Shown here one piece after another: positions 42,351 through 51,912 of a stretch of DNA of 64,000 nucleotides. The stretch comes from Brevundimonas fontaquae. Lineage in GTDB: Bacteria; Pseudomonadota; Alphaproteobacteria; Caulobacterales; Caulobacteraceae. The stretch spans positions 1,612,001-1,676,000 of the forward strand of contig NZ_CP070968.1 of NCBI RefSeq assembly GCF_017086445.1, read 5' to 3'. How positions within the stretch are numbered: position 1 is the stretch's first letter; each line of letters begins with the position of its first letter. The notes under the pieces were generated by a model. That model saw only the letters and a program-made list of their open reading frames with translations. It was not told the origin of the DNA and did not search any database. Made by a program: the position numbers and the translations under genes.

Positions 42351-43237
42351 TGGGATACGGTCTCGTGAATGCGCCACAGACCCTTGGCCGTGGCGGCGGC
42401 GCCGTCCGCGATACGGACGTCTTGGAAACCGCCCTGCGCCAGAGCGGCGGCATAGCGGCGGCTCAGGGCCTCGGCGCCGATCAGGATGACGGGGCGGTGG
42501 TTGGCGTCGGCCTGGGCCGCGACCTCGGCCCCGATCAACAGGCCCGACAGATAGTCGGCCGAGGATGTCGGCGAGAGGCGGCCGGCCAGACCCTCGACCC
42601 GCACGGAAAACAGGGCGGCGGTGACGGCGGGATCGCGCAGGGATCGCTGGACACCAGCGGCGAAGGCCTCGTCGTCCACGCCCGGCTTGCCCATCTCGGC
42701 GCCCAGAATGGTGCCCTTGCGGATGGCGGCGAACAGTTCGCCGGTCATGAAGGTTCGGAAATCGGTGATCCGTCCGCCAGCGGTGCGGATCCATTTGCTG
42801 TGGGTGCCGGGGGCGACCACGACCGCATCGTCGGGTGCGTCCAGGCCGAAGACCTGGGTCTCCTCACCGCGGATCACGTCCTGAAGGCGGCCGTCCTCGA
42901 ACACGGCGACGCCGGGCACGATGGAAACGTGGGGCGCGTCGTCCGGGCTGGCCACGGCCGTCGCCAAGTCGGCGACGCCGGCGGGGCAGGGCAGATATGC
43001 CATTTCACGCCACCGGCCCCGCGCCCCGGCCATGCCGCTGACCAGGACGGGCAGGCTTTCGTCCAGCCAGTCGCGCGCGACCTCGGTCAGCACGCCGTGG
43101 AACTCGTTCGGCGCCAAGCTGCCCGCGCCGCGCGCGTCGGAACGGCTGTCCAGCACCGCGCCACCCTGAGCGATCCGCATGACGCGAAGATTGCTGGTGC
43201 CCCAATCGACCCCGATCAGTCCGTTCGCTGAACTCAC
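42347..43237 (-). CDS. dgoK: 2-dehydro-3-deoxygalactonokinase
   Basis: 296 residues of the DgoK family: the phosphate-binding start IGVDWGTSNLRVMR, LVSGMAGARG, VPGVAVFEDG, VVAPGTHSKWI and LIGAEVAAQAD. It phosphorylates 2-keto-3-deoxygalactonate at C6 to give the substrate of DgoA. The start is GTG at 43237, preceded by GGTGGTGAG and only one base after the symporter stop. Order symporter-dgoK-dgoA indicates a single leftward operon controlled from the region near the divergent IclR gene. Confidence 0.85.
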   Translation of the reverse strand: MSSANGLIGVDWGTSNLRVMRIAQGGAVLDSRSDARGAGSLAPNEFHGVLTEVARDWLDESLPVLVSGMAGARGRWREMAYLPCPAGVADLATAVASPDDAPHVSIVPGVAVFEDGRLQDVIRGEETQVFGLDAPDDAVVVAPGTHSKWIRTAGGRITDFRTFMTGELFAAIRKGTILGAEMGKPGVDDEAFAAGVQRSLRDPAVTAALFSVRVEGLAGRLSPTSSADYLSGLLIGAEVAAQADANHRPVILIGAEALSRRYAAALAQGGFQDVRIADGAAATAKGLWRIHETVSQ

Positions 43238-43238
43238 C

Positions 43239-44813
43239 TCACCACCAGATCGTATAGACCAGGATCAGGAAGGCGATCACGCCGACCGCCGCCAGGTTGA
43301 AGCCCAGCGAGGTCTTGTAGCTGATCTTGTCCAGCTTGATCTTCATGGCGTCAGGCTTGGCCGGGACTAGCAGGGACACGATCACCGCTGCGATCAGCGA
43401 GACGACGAAGACAACGCCGACCCGGTTCATGAAGGGGAAGATGAACTGACCGGTTTCCTGCAGCCACCAGAAGATGGCCGACAGGACGACGGAGCCGATG
43501 GCGGCGGTCAGGGCGCCGGCTTCGGAGGCCCGCTTCCAGAATAGGCCCAGCATGAAGATGACCACGATGCCGGGGGTGAAGAAGCCGGTGAACTCCTGGA
43601 TGAACTGGAACGCCTGATCGAACCCGCCCAGCAGCGGACGGGCGGTCAAGATGCCGATGACGACGGCGGCGACGGCGGCGATACGGCCGACCGTGACCAA
43701 CTGATGTTCGGGCGTGTCCTTCTTGATCTTGGCGTAGAGGTCCAAGGTGAAGATGGTCGAGATCGAGTTCACCTTGGAAGCCAGCGAGGCGATGATGGCG
43801 GCGATCAGGGCGGCGAAAACCAGGCCCTTCAGACCCACCGGCAGCAGGTTCATCATGGTCGGATAGGCCTGATCCGGCGCCGACAGATTGGGGGCCAGGA
43901 TCAGCGCCGCCATGCCCGGCAGCACCACGATCACCGGCATCAGCAGTTTCAGATAGGCGGCGAAGGCGATGCCCTTCTGGGCTTCAGGCAGCGACTTGGC
44001 GGCCAGGGCGCGCTGGATGATGTACTGGTTGAAGCCCCAATAGCTGATGTTCATGACCCACAGGCCGCCCAGCAGCACGGCGATGCCCGGCAGCTCCTGA
44101 TAGTGGGGGTTGTCCTTGGACAGGATCATGTCGAACTTGTCCGGGAACTGGGTGATCAGGGTATGGAAGCCCGCCGCCGCGCCGCCTGCGCCGCCGATCG
44201 TCGACAGGGCGATGAAGCCGATGATCAGGCCGCCGCAGACCAGCAGGGCCACCTGCACGATGTCGGTCAGGGCCACGGCCTTCAACCCGCCCCACAGCTG
44301 ATAGGCCAGGGCGAAGACGCCGATGGCGACGATGGCGTAGTCCTGGTTGAATCCGGTGACGGTGTGGACGGCGATGGCGCCCAGCCAAAGGATCGAGGTC
44401 ACGTTCACGAAGACGTAGAGCAGCAGCCAGAAGACGGCCATCACATTGCGGATCGTCGGCCCGTACCGCTGCTGCAGGAACTGCGGCATGGTCACGATCT
44501 CGTTGCGCAGGAAGATCGGCAGGAAGAACTTGCCCACGATCAGCAGCGTCAGCGCCGCCATCCACTCATACGACGCGATGCCCAGGCCGATCACATAGCC
44601 AGAGCCGCTCATGCCAATGATCTGCTCGGCCGAAATGTTGGCCGCGATCAGGGAGGCGCCGATGGCCCACCAGGGCAGGCTCTTGGAGGCCATGAAATAG
44701 TCTGTGGAGGTCTTCTGCTCGCCCGCCTTGCTGCGCGAGACCCACTGGGCCAGACCGAAGATGAAGATGGCGTAGATCGCCAGAATCGCCAGATCGATGC
44801 CTGCGAGCGACAT
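43239..44813 (-). CDS. Sodium/solute symporter (SSS family, SGLT-like sugar transporter)
   Basis: 524 residues with about 13-14 membrane spans. The sequence STDYFMASKSLPWWAIGASLIAANISAEQIIGMSGSGY matches the sodium:sugar (SGLT/vSGLT) branch of the sodium/solute symporter family, including the NISAEQ segment near the sugar and ion sites. It most likely brings galactose or a related sugar across the inner membrane. The ATG at 44813 with a GGGGGGAAG region upstream is preferred over the longer frame to 44858. It is divergent from the IclR regulator. Confidence 0.85.
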   Translation of the reverse strand: MSLAGIDLAILAIYAIFIFGLAQWVSRSKAGEQKTSTDYFMASKSLPWWAIGASLIAANISAEQIIGMSGSGYVIGLGIASYEWMAALTLLIVGKFFLPIFLRNEIVTMPQFLQQRYGPTIRNVMAVFWLLLYVFVNVTSILWLGAIAVHTVTGFNQDYAIVAIGVFALAYQLWGGLKAVALTDIVQVALLVCGGLIIGFIALSTIGGAGGAAAGFHTLITQFPDKFDMILSKDNPHYQELPGIAVLLGGLWVMNISYWGFNQYIIQRALAAKSLPEAQKGIAFAAYLKLLMPVIVVLPGMAALILAPNLSAPDQAYPTMMNLLPVGLKGLVFAALIAAIIASLASKVNSISTIFTLDLYAKIKKDTPEHQLVTVGRIAAVAAVVIGILTARPLLGGFDQAFQFIQEFTGFFTPGIVVIFMLGLFWKRASEAGALTAAIGSVVLSAIFWWLQETGQFIFPFMNRVGVVFVVSLIAAVIVSLLVPAKPDAMKIKLDKISYKTSLGFNLAAVGVIAFLILVYTIWW

Positions 44814-45001
44814 GGTGCACTTCCCCCCAATGCAGCTCTTTAGCCGAGCCTGGACCAAACCCTAGTCGAGGCGTCAGATTGTCGCAATGTGTTTTTATAT
44901 GTGCGTAGAGATTTCACCCGCAGTAATGTAACGTCATCGCCATCGATTGCTTCACCGTGCTGCGCGCCACCCTTATTTGGGGCGCTCATCAGAGGACCTT
45001 C

Positions 45002-45775
45002 ATGACCGACCAAGACGCCGCCGACGACCGCAAATACCGCGCTCCGGCTCTGGAAAAGGGTCTGGATGTGCTGGAACTGCTCTCGTCCCAAGGCGAGGCT
45101 ATGACGCCGTCTCAGATGTCTGTGACCCTCGGGCGCTCGGTCAGCGAACTGTTTCGCATGATCCAGGTATTGGAGTTTCGCGGCTATATCGAACAGTCCT
45201 CCGAAGGCTATCGTCTAACCAATCGGCTGTTCACCTTGGGTATGACTCAGGCGCCGATAAAGTCACTGGTCGATGTCGCCATGCCGGCGATGCGCGATCT
45301 GGCGTCGTCGACGATGCAGTCCTGCCATCTGGTCGTGCCGTCCGGCGACCAGATCGTGGTCATCGCCCGGATCGAGAGCCCTGGCGACCTCGGCTATTCG
45401 GTCCGCATCGGCTATCGGCGCAGCATCCTGCACGCAACTTCAGGTCTGATGTTCTATTCGCGGGCCAACGCGCTGGCCCAAAAGCAACTGCATGACACTT
45501 TGGCCGCCCAGTTCGGCCAGCCGGCGGTGGAGGCGTTCGTCGAGCGTTCCCTGGCGATGACCCAGGGCCCCTATGTCGAGCGGGCCAGCGACTTCGTGAA
45601 GGGCGTGACCGACCTTGTGGCCCCGGTGATGGGGTCGGACGGCGTGATCGCCACCCTGATCACCCCATTCATCGAACAGGCACCGCTGACCTGCACCAAG
45701 GACGAGGCGGCGGCGCTGCTGGCGCGAGCCGCAGAGGTGATTTCGGATCAGATGAGCGCCGTTTCCCAAGCTTGA
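45002..45775 (+). CDS. IclR-family transcriptional regulator of galactose-type sugar catabolism
   Basis: 257 residues. N-terminal winged helix (ALEKGLDVLELLSSQGEAMT, then VTLGRSVSELFRMIQVLEFRGYI, about residues 16-64) and the IclR effector domain (LASSTMQSCHLVV, HATSGLMFYSRA). It lies divergent to the symporter-dgoK-dgoA operon and upstream of the sugar dehydrogenase and dehydratase on its own strand, so it is placed to control both. A candidate operator (TTGTTG-ACGG-CAACAA) follows between its stop and the dehydrogenase gene. The inducer is unknown. Confidence 0.85.
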   Translation: MTDQDAADDRKYRAPALEKGLDVLELLSSQGEAMTPSQMSVTLGRSVSELFRMIQVLEFRGYIEQSSEGYRLTNRLFTLGMTQAPIKSLVDVAMPAMRDLASSTMQSCHLVVPSGDQIVVIARIESPGDLGYSVRIGYRRSILHATSGLMFYSRANALAQKQLHDTLAAQFGQPAVEAFVERSLAMTQGPYVERASDFVKGVTDLVAPVMGSDGVIATLITPFIEQAPLTCTKDEAAALLARAAEVISDQMSAVSQA

Positions 45776-45794
45776 TTGAGATGCAGTCTATTTT

Positions 45795-45810
45795 TTGTTG
45801 ACGGCAACAA
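45795..45810 (+). promoter_or_regulatory. TTGTTG-ACGG-CAACAA palindrome
   Basis: A perfect 6-bp inverted repeat with a 4-bp spacer, 65 bp before the start of the sugar dehydrogenase gene and 20 bp after the IclR stop. Size and symmetry fit an IclR-type operator. A smaller palindrome, ATTGTCGCAAT (44878-44888), lies in the divergent symporter/IclR promoter, but the match is too weak to call it a second copy. Confidence 0.4.
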
Positions 45811-45874
45811 GTTTCATTTGTGAAAAGGCCCTCGGCCGCGCAAACGTCTTTCCGGCCTGGGGAGGCCCACGTTC

Positions 45875-46624
45875 ATGGCTGCCATCTACTCCGACCTGAA
45901 GGGTAAGACTGTCGTCGTCACCGGCGGCGCTGGCGGCATTGGCGAGAGCATCGTCCGCGCCTTTCATGCCCAGGGCGCGCGGGTCGGCTTTCTGGACATC
46001 GACAAGGCGCGCGGAGCCAAACTCCAGGCCGAGTTAGGGCAGGGCGCGCTATTCGTCGCCTGCGACCTGACCGACATCCCGGCGCTAAAGGCCGCCATCG
46101 CCGCGGTGCGTGACGCCTTTGGCCCCATCGACATTCTGGTCAACAACGCCGCCCATGACGAACGCCACGCCACGCTGGAGGTGACCGAGGATTATTGGGA
46201 CGGCCGCATGGCGGTGAACCTGAAGCACCAGTTCTTCGCCGCCCAGGCGGTGCTGCAGGACATGCAGGCGACGGGGAAGGGCGCCATCGTCAATCTGGGG
46301 TCGACTTCCTGGGTCATCGGCCAAGGGGGCATGGCCGCCTATACGGCCTGCAAGTCCGCCGTCATCGGCCTGACCCGTTCGCTGGCGCGCGACTTCGGCC
46401 CGTTCGGCGTTCGTGTGAACGCCGTCGCGCCCGGCTGGATCATGACCGAGCGCCAGCTGGAGCTCTGGGTCACGCCGGAAACCGAAAAAGACATCTACGC
46501 CAACCAGTGCCTCAAGCGCCGGCTCGTGCCGGACGACATCGCCCGCGTCGTCGTCTTCATGTGCTCGGACGAGGCGGGGGCGATCACCAATCAACACTAT
46601 GTCGTCGATGGCGGCTGGACCTGA
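45875..46624 (+). CDS. Sugar 1-dehydrogenase of the SDR family (Caulobacter XylB-like)
   Basis: 249 residues, short-chain dehydrogenase with NAD motif TGGAGGIGES, NNAAHDERH, and catalytic YTACKSA. The sequence, including YSDLKGKTVVVTGGAGGIG, VNLKHQFF, NQCLKRRLVPDDIARVVVFM and the C-terminal VVDGGW, follows Caulobacter XylB and related D-galactose/L-arabinose 1-dehydrogenases. It oxidises the sugar to the lactone. Presence of DgoK/DgoA points to galactose, but pentoses are possible. It directly abuts the dehydratase gene (no gap between TGA and ATG), indicating an operon. Confidence 0.75.
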   Translation: MAAIYSDLKGKTVVVTGGAGGIGESIVRAFHAQGARVGFLDIDKARGAKLQAELGQGALFVACDLTDIPALKAAIAAVRDAFGPIDILVNNAAHDERHATLEVTEDYWDGRMAVNLKHQFFAAQAVLQDMQATGKGAIVNLGSTSWVIGQGGMAAYTACKSAVIGLTRSLARDFGPFGVRVNAVAPGWIMTERQLELWVTPETEKDIYANQCLKRRLVPDDIARVVVFMCSDEAGAITNQHYVVDGGWT

Positions 46625-48427
46625 ATGACCGACACCTCAAAGCCCAAGAAGCCGCTCCGCAGCCGCGCCTGGTTCGACAATCCGGAAAACCCGGATATGA
46701 CGGCGCTTTATCTTGAGCGCTATCTGAACTACGGTCTGACGCGCAGGGAGTTGCAGTCGGACAAGCCGATCATCGGCATCGCCCAGACCGGCTCGGACCT
46801 GTCGCCGTGCAACCGCCACCATCTGGTTCTGGCCGAGCGCGTCCGCGAAGGCATCCGCGAGGCGGGCGGCATCGCCATGGAGTTTCCGGTCCATCCGATC
46901 CAGGAAACCGGCAAGCGCCCGACGGCGGGCCTGGACCGCAACCTGGCCTATCTGGGTCTGGTCGAAAGCCTGTACGGCTATCCGCTGGACGGGGTAGTCC
47001 TGACCATCGGCTGCGACAAGACCACGCCCGCCTGCCTGATGGCCGCCGCCACCGTGGACATCCCCGCCATCGCCCTGTCGGTCGGCCCGATGCTGAACGG
47101 CTGGCACAAGGGCGAACGCACCGGTTCGGGCACCATCATCTGGAAGGCGCGTCAGATGATGGCGGCCGGAGAGATCGACTATGACGGCTTCATCGAACTG
47201 GTGGCCTCGTCGGCGCCGTCGGTGGGCTATTGCAACACCATGGGCACGGCGACGACGATGAACTCGCTGGCCGAGGCGCTGGGCATGTCGCTGCCCGGCT
47301 CGGCCGCCATCCCGGCCCCGTATCGCGAGCGCGCCCAGGTCGCCTATGAGACCGGCCTGCGGATCGTTGAGATGGTGCACGAGGACCTGAAGCCGTCGGA
47401 CATTCTGACCAAGGAAGCCTTCCACAACGCCATCGTCGTCAACTCCGCCATCGGCGGCTCGACCAACGCCCCGATCCACCTGACGGCTCTGGCCCGCCAT
47501 GCCCACGTTGATGTGCCGTTGCAGGACTGGCAGACCGAAGGCCTGCACGTGCCGCTGCTGGTCAACCTCCAGCCCGCCGGCGAATATCTGGGCGAGGACT
47601 ATTTCCATGCGGGCGGCGTGCCCGCCGTCGTGTCCGAACTGATGAAGCACGGGCTGATCAACGAGGACGCCCTGACCGTCACCGGCAAGTCCATCGGCGA
47701 GAACTGCAAGGACGCCGAGATCGTCCTGCCCGACGTCATCAAGACCTTCCACGCCCCGATGAAGACCGATGCCGGCTTCGTGGTCTTCACCGGCAATCTG
47801 TTCAGTTCGGCCATCATGAAGCTGAGCGTGATCAGCCCTGAGTTCCGCGAACGCTACCTGTCCAATCCCGACGACCTGAACGCCTTCGAAGGCCCGGCCG
47901 TCGTGTTCGACGGACCCGAAGACTATCACCACCGCATCGACGACGAGAGCCTGGGCATCACCGAACAGACCCTGCTGTTCATGCGCGGCGCCGGCCCCAT
48001 CGGCTACCCCGGCGCGGCCGAGGTCGTGAACATGCGGCCGCCTGCCTACCTGATTAAGAAGGGCGTCAGCGCCCTGGCCTGCATCGGCGACGGGCGTCAG
48101 TCCGGCACCTCCGGCTCGCCCTCGATCCTAAACGCCTCGCCGGAAGCGGCGGCGGGCGGCAACATTGCCCTGCTGAAGACCGGCGATCGGGTGCGTATCG
48201 ACCTGAACACCGGCAGGGCCGACATCCTGATTTCGGACGAGGAACTGGCCCAGCGTCGCCAGGCGTTCGAGGCCGCAGGCGGCTACAAATACCCTGCGTC
48301 ACAAACCCCGTGGCAGGAGATGCAGCGCGCAACGGTCGGCCAGCTTGAGACCGGCGCCGTGCTGGAGCCCGCCGTGAAGTACCACCGCATCGTCGATACG
48401 ATCGGCCTGCCGCGCGATAATCACTGA
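46625..48427 (+). CDS. Sugar-acid dehydratase, IlvD/Edd family (XylD-like)
   Basis: 600 residues. Fe-S/catalytic features of the IlvD/Edd family: [28 protein letters not shown], and [15 protein letters not shown] toward the C-terminus. The long N-terminus ([29 protein letters not shown], read as two pieces) matches Caulobacter XylD-type aldonate dehydratases (L-arabinonate, D-xylonate, D-galactonate). It removes water from the aldonate to give the 2-keto-3-deoxy acid used by DgoK. It follows the dehydrogenase with no intergenic gap and converges on the halogenase gene. Confidence 0.85.
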   Translation: MTDTSKPKKPLRSRAWFDNPENPDMTALYLERYLNYGLTRRELQSDKPIIGIAQTGSDLSPCNRHHLVLAERVREGIREAGGIAMEFPVHPIQETGKRPTAGLDRNLAYLGLVESLYGYPLDGVVLTIGCDKTTPACLMAAATVDIPAIALSVGPMLNGWHKGERTGSGTIIWKARQMMAAGEIDYDGFIELVASSAPSVGYCNTMGTATTMNSLAEALGMSLPGSAAIPAPYRERAQVAYETGLRIVEMVHEDLKPSDILTKEAFHNAIVVNSAIGGSTNAPIHLTALARHAHVDVPLQDWQTEGLHVPLLVNLQPAGEYLGEDYFHAGGVPAVVSELMKHGLINEDALTVTGKSIGENCKDAEIVLPDVIKTFHAPMKTDAGFVVFTGNLFSSAIMKLSVISPEFRERYLSNPDDLNAFEGPAVVFDGPEDYHHRIDDESLGITEQTLLFMRGAGPIGYPGAAEVVNMRPPAYLIKKGVSALACIGDGRQSGTSGSPSILNASPEAAAGGNIALLKTGDRVRIDLNTGRADILISDEELAQRRQAFEAAGGYKYPASQTPWQEMQRATVGQLETGAVLEPAVKYHRIVDTIGLPRDNH

Positions 48428-48431
48428 CCAA

Positions 48432-48466
48432 GCCGCCGCCGCCGGCCTTAGCTAAGCGGCGGCGCC
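48432..48466. terminator. Hairpin between dehydratase and halogenase genes
   Basis: GCCGCCGC (48435-48442) and GCGGCGGC (48456-48463) form an 8-bp stem with a 13-base loop that includes the end of the halogenase gene (stop at 48448-48450). It probably serves both convergent transcripts; a GCCTTT run follows on the plus strand. Confidence 0.5.
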
Positions 48467-49959
48467 TTTGCATTGGCGGCGATGAAGGCCTCATGGGTAG
48501 GCATCCGTTCGACGCCCTGCCGGATCATCGCCTTCATGTGCTGAAGGCGTTGACGGACGTGATCCAGCGGAATGGTTTCAGTGATCGGATCGTGGCGCTC
48601 GGGGACGATGCCCTGGCCCAACAAGACGGCGATCCAGTTCGTCTCCTGGAACAGTTCGTCGTCATAGCGGAAGACACGACCCCGACTGCGGAACTGCTCC
48701 ATCTTCTGCTTGAGCGTTTCGGGCACATCCATGGCCTGCACATGCCGCCACAGGGCTGAATCGTCGCGCGTTGTGGCGTGATAGTGCAGGATGATGAAGT
48801 CCCTGATCCGTTCTACCTCAAGGCGCATTTGGCGGTTGTAACTGTCGATGTCGGCCTGGGCGAAGCCGGTGTCGGGAAAGTGCAGCAGCAGCTTGGATAT
48901 GCCGGACTGCACCAGATGGATGGAGGTCGATTCCAGCGGCTCCAAGAACCCCGACGCCAAGCCCAGGGCCAGACAGTTCTTGTTCCAGGTCTTCTTGCGG
49001 CGCCCAGTGGTGAATCGCAGGAAGTTCGGATCCGCCATCGCCTCGCCGTCCAGGGAGGCGCGCAGCCTGGCTTGAGCCTCATCGTCGGAGATGAAGGGGC
49101 TGCAATAGACATAGCCGTTGCCGGTGCGGTGCTGCAGCGGAATGCGCCAGCGCCATCCCGCCTCTAAAGCCGTCGACTGGGTATAGGGTGTCGGATCGCC
49201 GACCCGGGTGCAGGGCATGGCCACCGCCCGGTCGGCCGGCAGCCAATGGGTCCAGTCCTCGTAACCTGTCTTCAGCGCGCCTTCGATCAGCAGGCCTCGG
49301 AAACCTGAGCAGTCGATGAAGAAGTCGGCTTGCAGTTCGCGTCCGTCATCCAGTCGCACCGACTGGATGAAGCCGTCGCCGTCGCGTAGTCTCACGTCGG
49401 CGACCTTGCCCTCGTGCCGAGTCACGCCTTGCGCCTCTGCACGCTGGCGAAGGAACCGGGCGTACAGGCCTGCGTCGAAATGAAAGGCGTAGGTCATCTG
49501 CGAGGCGACGCCGCGCGGATCGCCGTCGGGCCGGGTGAAGCGACCCATCTGGGAGGCCACCGTGGTGACCGAATAGGCGCTCAGATCGTCGTCCAGACCC
49601 GCCTTGTTCAGGCGTAGCCAATATTGATGGAAGGACGCCGCGTCGATGCGGGTTCCATAGACGCCGAAGGGGTGGAAGTAGCTTTCGCCCTTTCGGTGCC
49701 AGTCATGGAACCGGATACCGAGCTTGTAGGTCGCTTGCGTCGCGCGAACGAATTCGTTCTCGTCGATGCCCAGCAACTGGTTGAACAGCAGGATCGGCGG
49801 GATGGTGGCCTCGCCGACGCCGACCGTGCCGATGACCTCAGACTCGACCAGTTCGATCTTCACCGTGCCGCGTGTGACGTGCGCCAGCGCGGCGGCGGCC
49901 ATCCAGCCGGCCGTGCCGCCCCCGACGATCAGAATGCGTTTCAGCGGAGCAGGAGTCAT
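48448..49959 (-). CDS. Flavin-dependent halogenase (tryptophan halogenase family)
   Basis: 503 residues. FAD motif GGGTAGW (13-19), the catalytic Lys at position 79 (ATYKLGIRF), the halogenase-defining WxWxIP as WRWRIP (269-274), and the substrate-side Glu in FLEPLES (E343). All correspond to PrnA-type residues (K79, E346), so a working halogenase is possible. Relatives are common beside TonB-dependent receptors in caulobacters and xanthomonads, and BrvH from Brevundimonas is a known indole-brominating member. No dedicated flavin reductase lies next to it. Natural substrate unknown. The frame is open far upstream but ATG 49959 starts the family sequence. Confidence 0.85.
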   Translation of the reverse strand: MTPAPLKRILIVGGGTAGWMAAAALAHVTRGTVKIELVESEVIGTVGVGEATIPPILLFNQLLGIDENEFVRATQATYKLGIRFHDWHRKGESYFHPFGVYGTRIDAASFHQYWLRLNKAGLDDDLSAYSVTTVASQMGRFTRPDGDPRGVASQMTYAFHFDAGLYARFLRQRAEAQGVTRHEGKVADVRLRDGDGFIQSVRLDDGRELQADFFIDCSGFRGLLIEGALKTGYEDWTHWLPADRAVAMPCTRVGDPTPYTQSTALEAGWRWRIPLQHRTGNGYVYCSPFISDDEAQARLRASLDGEAMADPNFLRFTTGRRKKTWNKNCLALGLASGFLEPLESTSIHLVQSGISKLLLHFPDTGFAQADIDSYNRQMRLEVERIRDFIILHYHATTRDDSALWRHVQAMDVPETLKQKMEQFRSRGRVFRYDDELFQETNWIAVLLGQGIVPERHDPITETIPLDHVRQRLQHMKAMIRQGVERMPTHEAFIAANAKAPPLS

Positions 49960-50031
49960 CGGGCGTAACCGGTGAAGGTGGTGGAATGGTTCTATACTCG
50001 GGTCGACACATCCTATTCCGAGAGTTGATTC

Positions 50032-50886
50032 GTGGGCAAAGCTGAACTGGTCTGGGATATTCAGGCGGAGCTGGGCGAAGGCCCCGTTTGGGACGCCGCG
50101 CGCGGCGCGGTGTGGTCCGTCGACATCAAGGGTCGAAAGCTGCACCGTTACACGCCCGCGACTGGTGAAAAGCGGTCTTGGGACACGCCCGACCAGACCG
50201 GCTTTGCTCTGCCCGCCGAGGACGGTTCGCTGGTGTGCGGCGTGCGGGGCGGTCTGTATCGCTTCGACCCGGAGGAGGGCAACTTCTCGCGCTTCCATCC
50301 GATCGAAGAGGACCGGCCGCAGAACCGTCTGAACGACGGCTTCGTCGCCCCGGACGGGTCGCTGTGGTTCGGTTCGATGGACGACAGCGAACAGGTCGAG
50401 ACCGGCGCGCTCTATCGCTGGTTTCGGGGCGAGCTGACGCGGCATGATGACGGTTACGGCGTCACCAACGGCCCCTGCCTCAGCCCCGACGGCCGCACCC
50501 TCTATCACCACGACACGCTGAAGAAGACGGTCCTGGCCTTCGACCATGCGGACGGCCTGCTGTCGAACAAGCGCGTCTTCGCCGTGACCGAGGACGGCTA
50601 TGCCGACGGTCCCAGCATGGATGCGGCGGGCGTGCTGCACGTCGGCCTGTTCAACGGCTGGGGCGTCGCCCGCTTCGCCCCGGACGGCACGCGGATCGGC
50701 AAGATCGACGTGCCGGTCCAGACGGTGACCAAGGCGGCCTTTGGCGGCCCGGACCTGCGCGATCTCTATATGACCACCGCCTGGCTGGGGAACGCCGACA
50801 AGCGGGCTGAGCAACCGACGCTGGGGGGGCTTTATCGTGTGCGCGTCGAGACGCCGGGCCTGCCGCAGAACCGGATCAAGCTGTGA
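50032..50886 (+). CDS. SMP-30/gluconolactonase family lactonase
   Basis: 284 residues of the SMP-30/gluconolactonase/LRE propeller family. Metal-site residues fit: Glu in [10 protein letters not shown] near the start, Asn in [11 protein letters not shown], Asn/Asp in [18 protein letters not shown] and DGPSMDAAG. It would hydrolyse the sugar lactone made by the SDR dehydrogenase to the aldonic acid, filling the second step of the galactose pathway. Start is GTG at 50032, with GAGAG upstream. It overlaps the mutarotase gene by 4 bp and is divergent from the halogenase. Confidence 0.8.
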   Translation: MGKAELVWDIQAELGEGPVWDAARGAVWSVDIKGRKLHRYTPATGEKRSWDTPDQTGFALPAEDGSLVCGVRGGLYRFDPEEGNFSRFHPIEEDRPQNRLNDGFVAPDGSLWFGSMDDSEQVETGALYRWFRGELTRHDDGYGVTNGPCLSPDGRTLYHHDTLKKTVLAFDHADGLLSNKRVFAVTEDGYADGPSMDAAGVLHVGLFNGWGVARFAPDGTRIGKIDVPVQTVTKAAFGGPDLRDLYMTTAWLGNADKRAEQPTLGGLYRVRVETPGLPQNRIKL

Positions 50887-51749
50887 TCGCTCTGAGGGCC
50901 GGCGACTGGCGCGCGACCTTGGCACCAGAGTTAGGTGGGTCTGTCCTGAGCCTCGACTGGCGCGGTCAGCCGGTGTTCCGACCCACGCCAGACGGGGCTA
51001 GCGACATTTTGGAGACGGCCTGTTTCCCGCTGGTTCCCTACCCCAATCGTATCGCCGACGGTCGTTTCGTTTTCGAGGGAAGCTCGGTTCACCTGCCAGT
51101 GCTTGATCGGTTCGCGCCCCATGCTCTCCATGGCGAAGGTTGGCGGCGCTCTTGGACGGTCGAACGCCAATCCGCCGAAACAGTCGTCATGACCTTAGAT
51201 TGGGGCGGCGATCCCGACGGCTGGCCATGGCCCTGGTTCGCGCGGCAAAGCGTATCCCTGTCTAGCGAGGGACTGCAGATCGGCTTGTCCGTCACGAACA
51301 CGGGCGAGGACACCATGCCGGCAGGCCTGGGGCTGCACCCCTATTTCCACCGATGTCCAGACAGCCGGCTCACTCTTCCAGCCGAGGCGGTATGGATGAC
51401 CGACGCCCGTCAAATTCCGGAACGGCTGGCGCAGGCCGCCGAGGTCGTGGACTGGTCGAATGGCGTTGATCTGGCCGATGCCCCCTTCGTCGACCACGCC
51501 TACGCAGGCTGGAGCGGCAAGGCGTTCCTGAACGGCGGCGGTCGTTGCGTGACCTTGACCGCCGACGCGGCCGCGCGCTGGAGCCAGGTCTATATGCCTG
51601 TCGAGGCTGACTTCTGTTGCGTCGAACCCGTCACTCACCGCCCGGACGCTCACAACGCTCCGCCTGGCGAGGATCATGGTCTGATTGGCCTGGAGCCCGG
51701 CCGAACCCTGTCGCTCACCATTATGATCGGCGCAGTGTCGTCAAGTTGA
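50883..51749 (+). CDS. Aldose 1-epimerase (mutarotase) family protein
   Basis: 288 residues. Family features: [15 protein letters not shown], the first His segment [12 protein letters not shown], the second LGLHPYFHR, and a late acidic segment [15 protein letters not shown]. Aldose 1-epimerases interconvert alpha and beta sugar anomers and so supply the form the dehydrogenase uses. The GTG start at 50883 overlaps the lactonase stop, giving translational coupling. It ends this catabolic block; the next genes belong to respiration. Confidence 0.8.
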   Translation: MIALRAGDWRATLAPELGGSVLSLDWRGQPVFRPTPDGASDILETACFPLVPYPNRIADGRFVFEGSSVHLPVLDRFAPHALHGEGWRRSWTVERQSAETVVMTLDWGGDPDGWPWPWFARQSVSLSSEGLQIGLSVTNTGEDTMPAGLGLHPYFHRCPDSRLTLPAEAVWMTDARQIPERLAQAAEVVDWSNGVDLADAPFVDHAYAGWSGKAFLNGGGRCVTLTADAAARWSQVYMPVEADFCCVEPVTHRPDAHNAPPGEDHGLIGLEPGRTLSLTIMIGAVSSS

Positions 51750-51912
51750 CGACCATGGCGCCCTCAGGGTCAAGCCGCTGCTTGCGCGGCGACAACGCGT
51801 CGTCGCGGATGGCGAGCGATCGAGCCAGGAAGCGCGCCGTCAAACGTTAAGCTCGGAACCGCACGGACCGTCATCCGCTTTGGAAGCTGAGCGTGAGAGG
51901 GGGCAGCTAGCG

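Noticed and set aside
41721..42794. Long frame suggesting a fused 357-residue aldolase
   Set aside because: The extra N-terminal half is an out-of-frame reading of dgoK and is Arg/Gly-rich; the aldolase begins at 42350.
48448..50925. Continuous minus-strand frame suggesting an 825-residue halogenase fusion
   Set aside because: The part beyond 49959 is antisense to the lactonase gene and lacks any family pattern; the halogenase sequence starts at the ATG at 49959.
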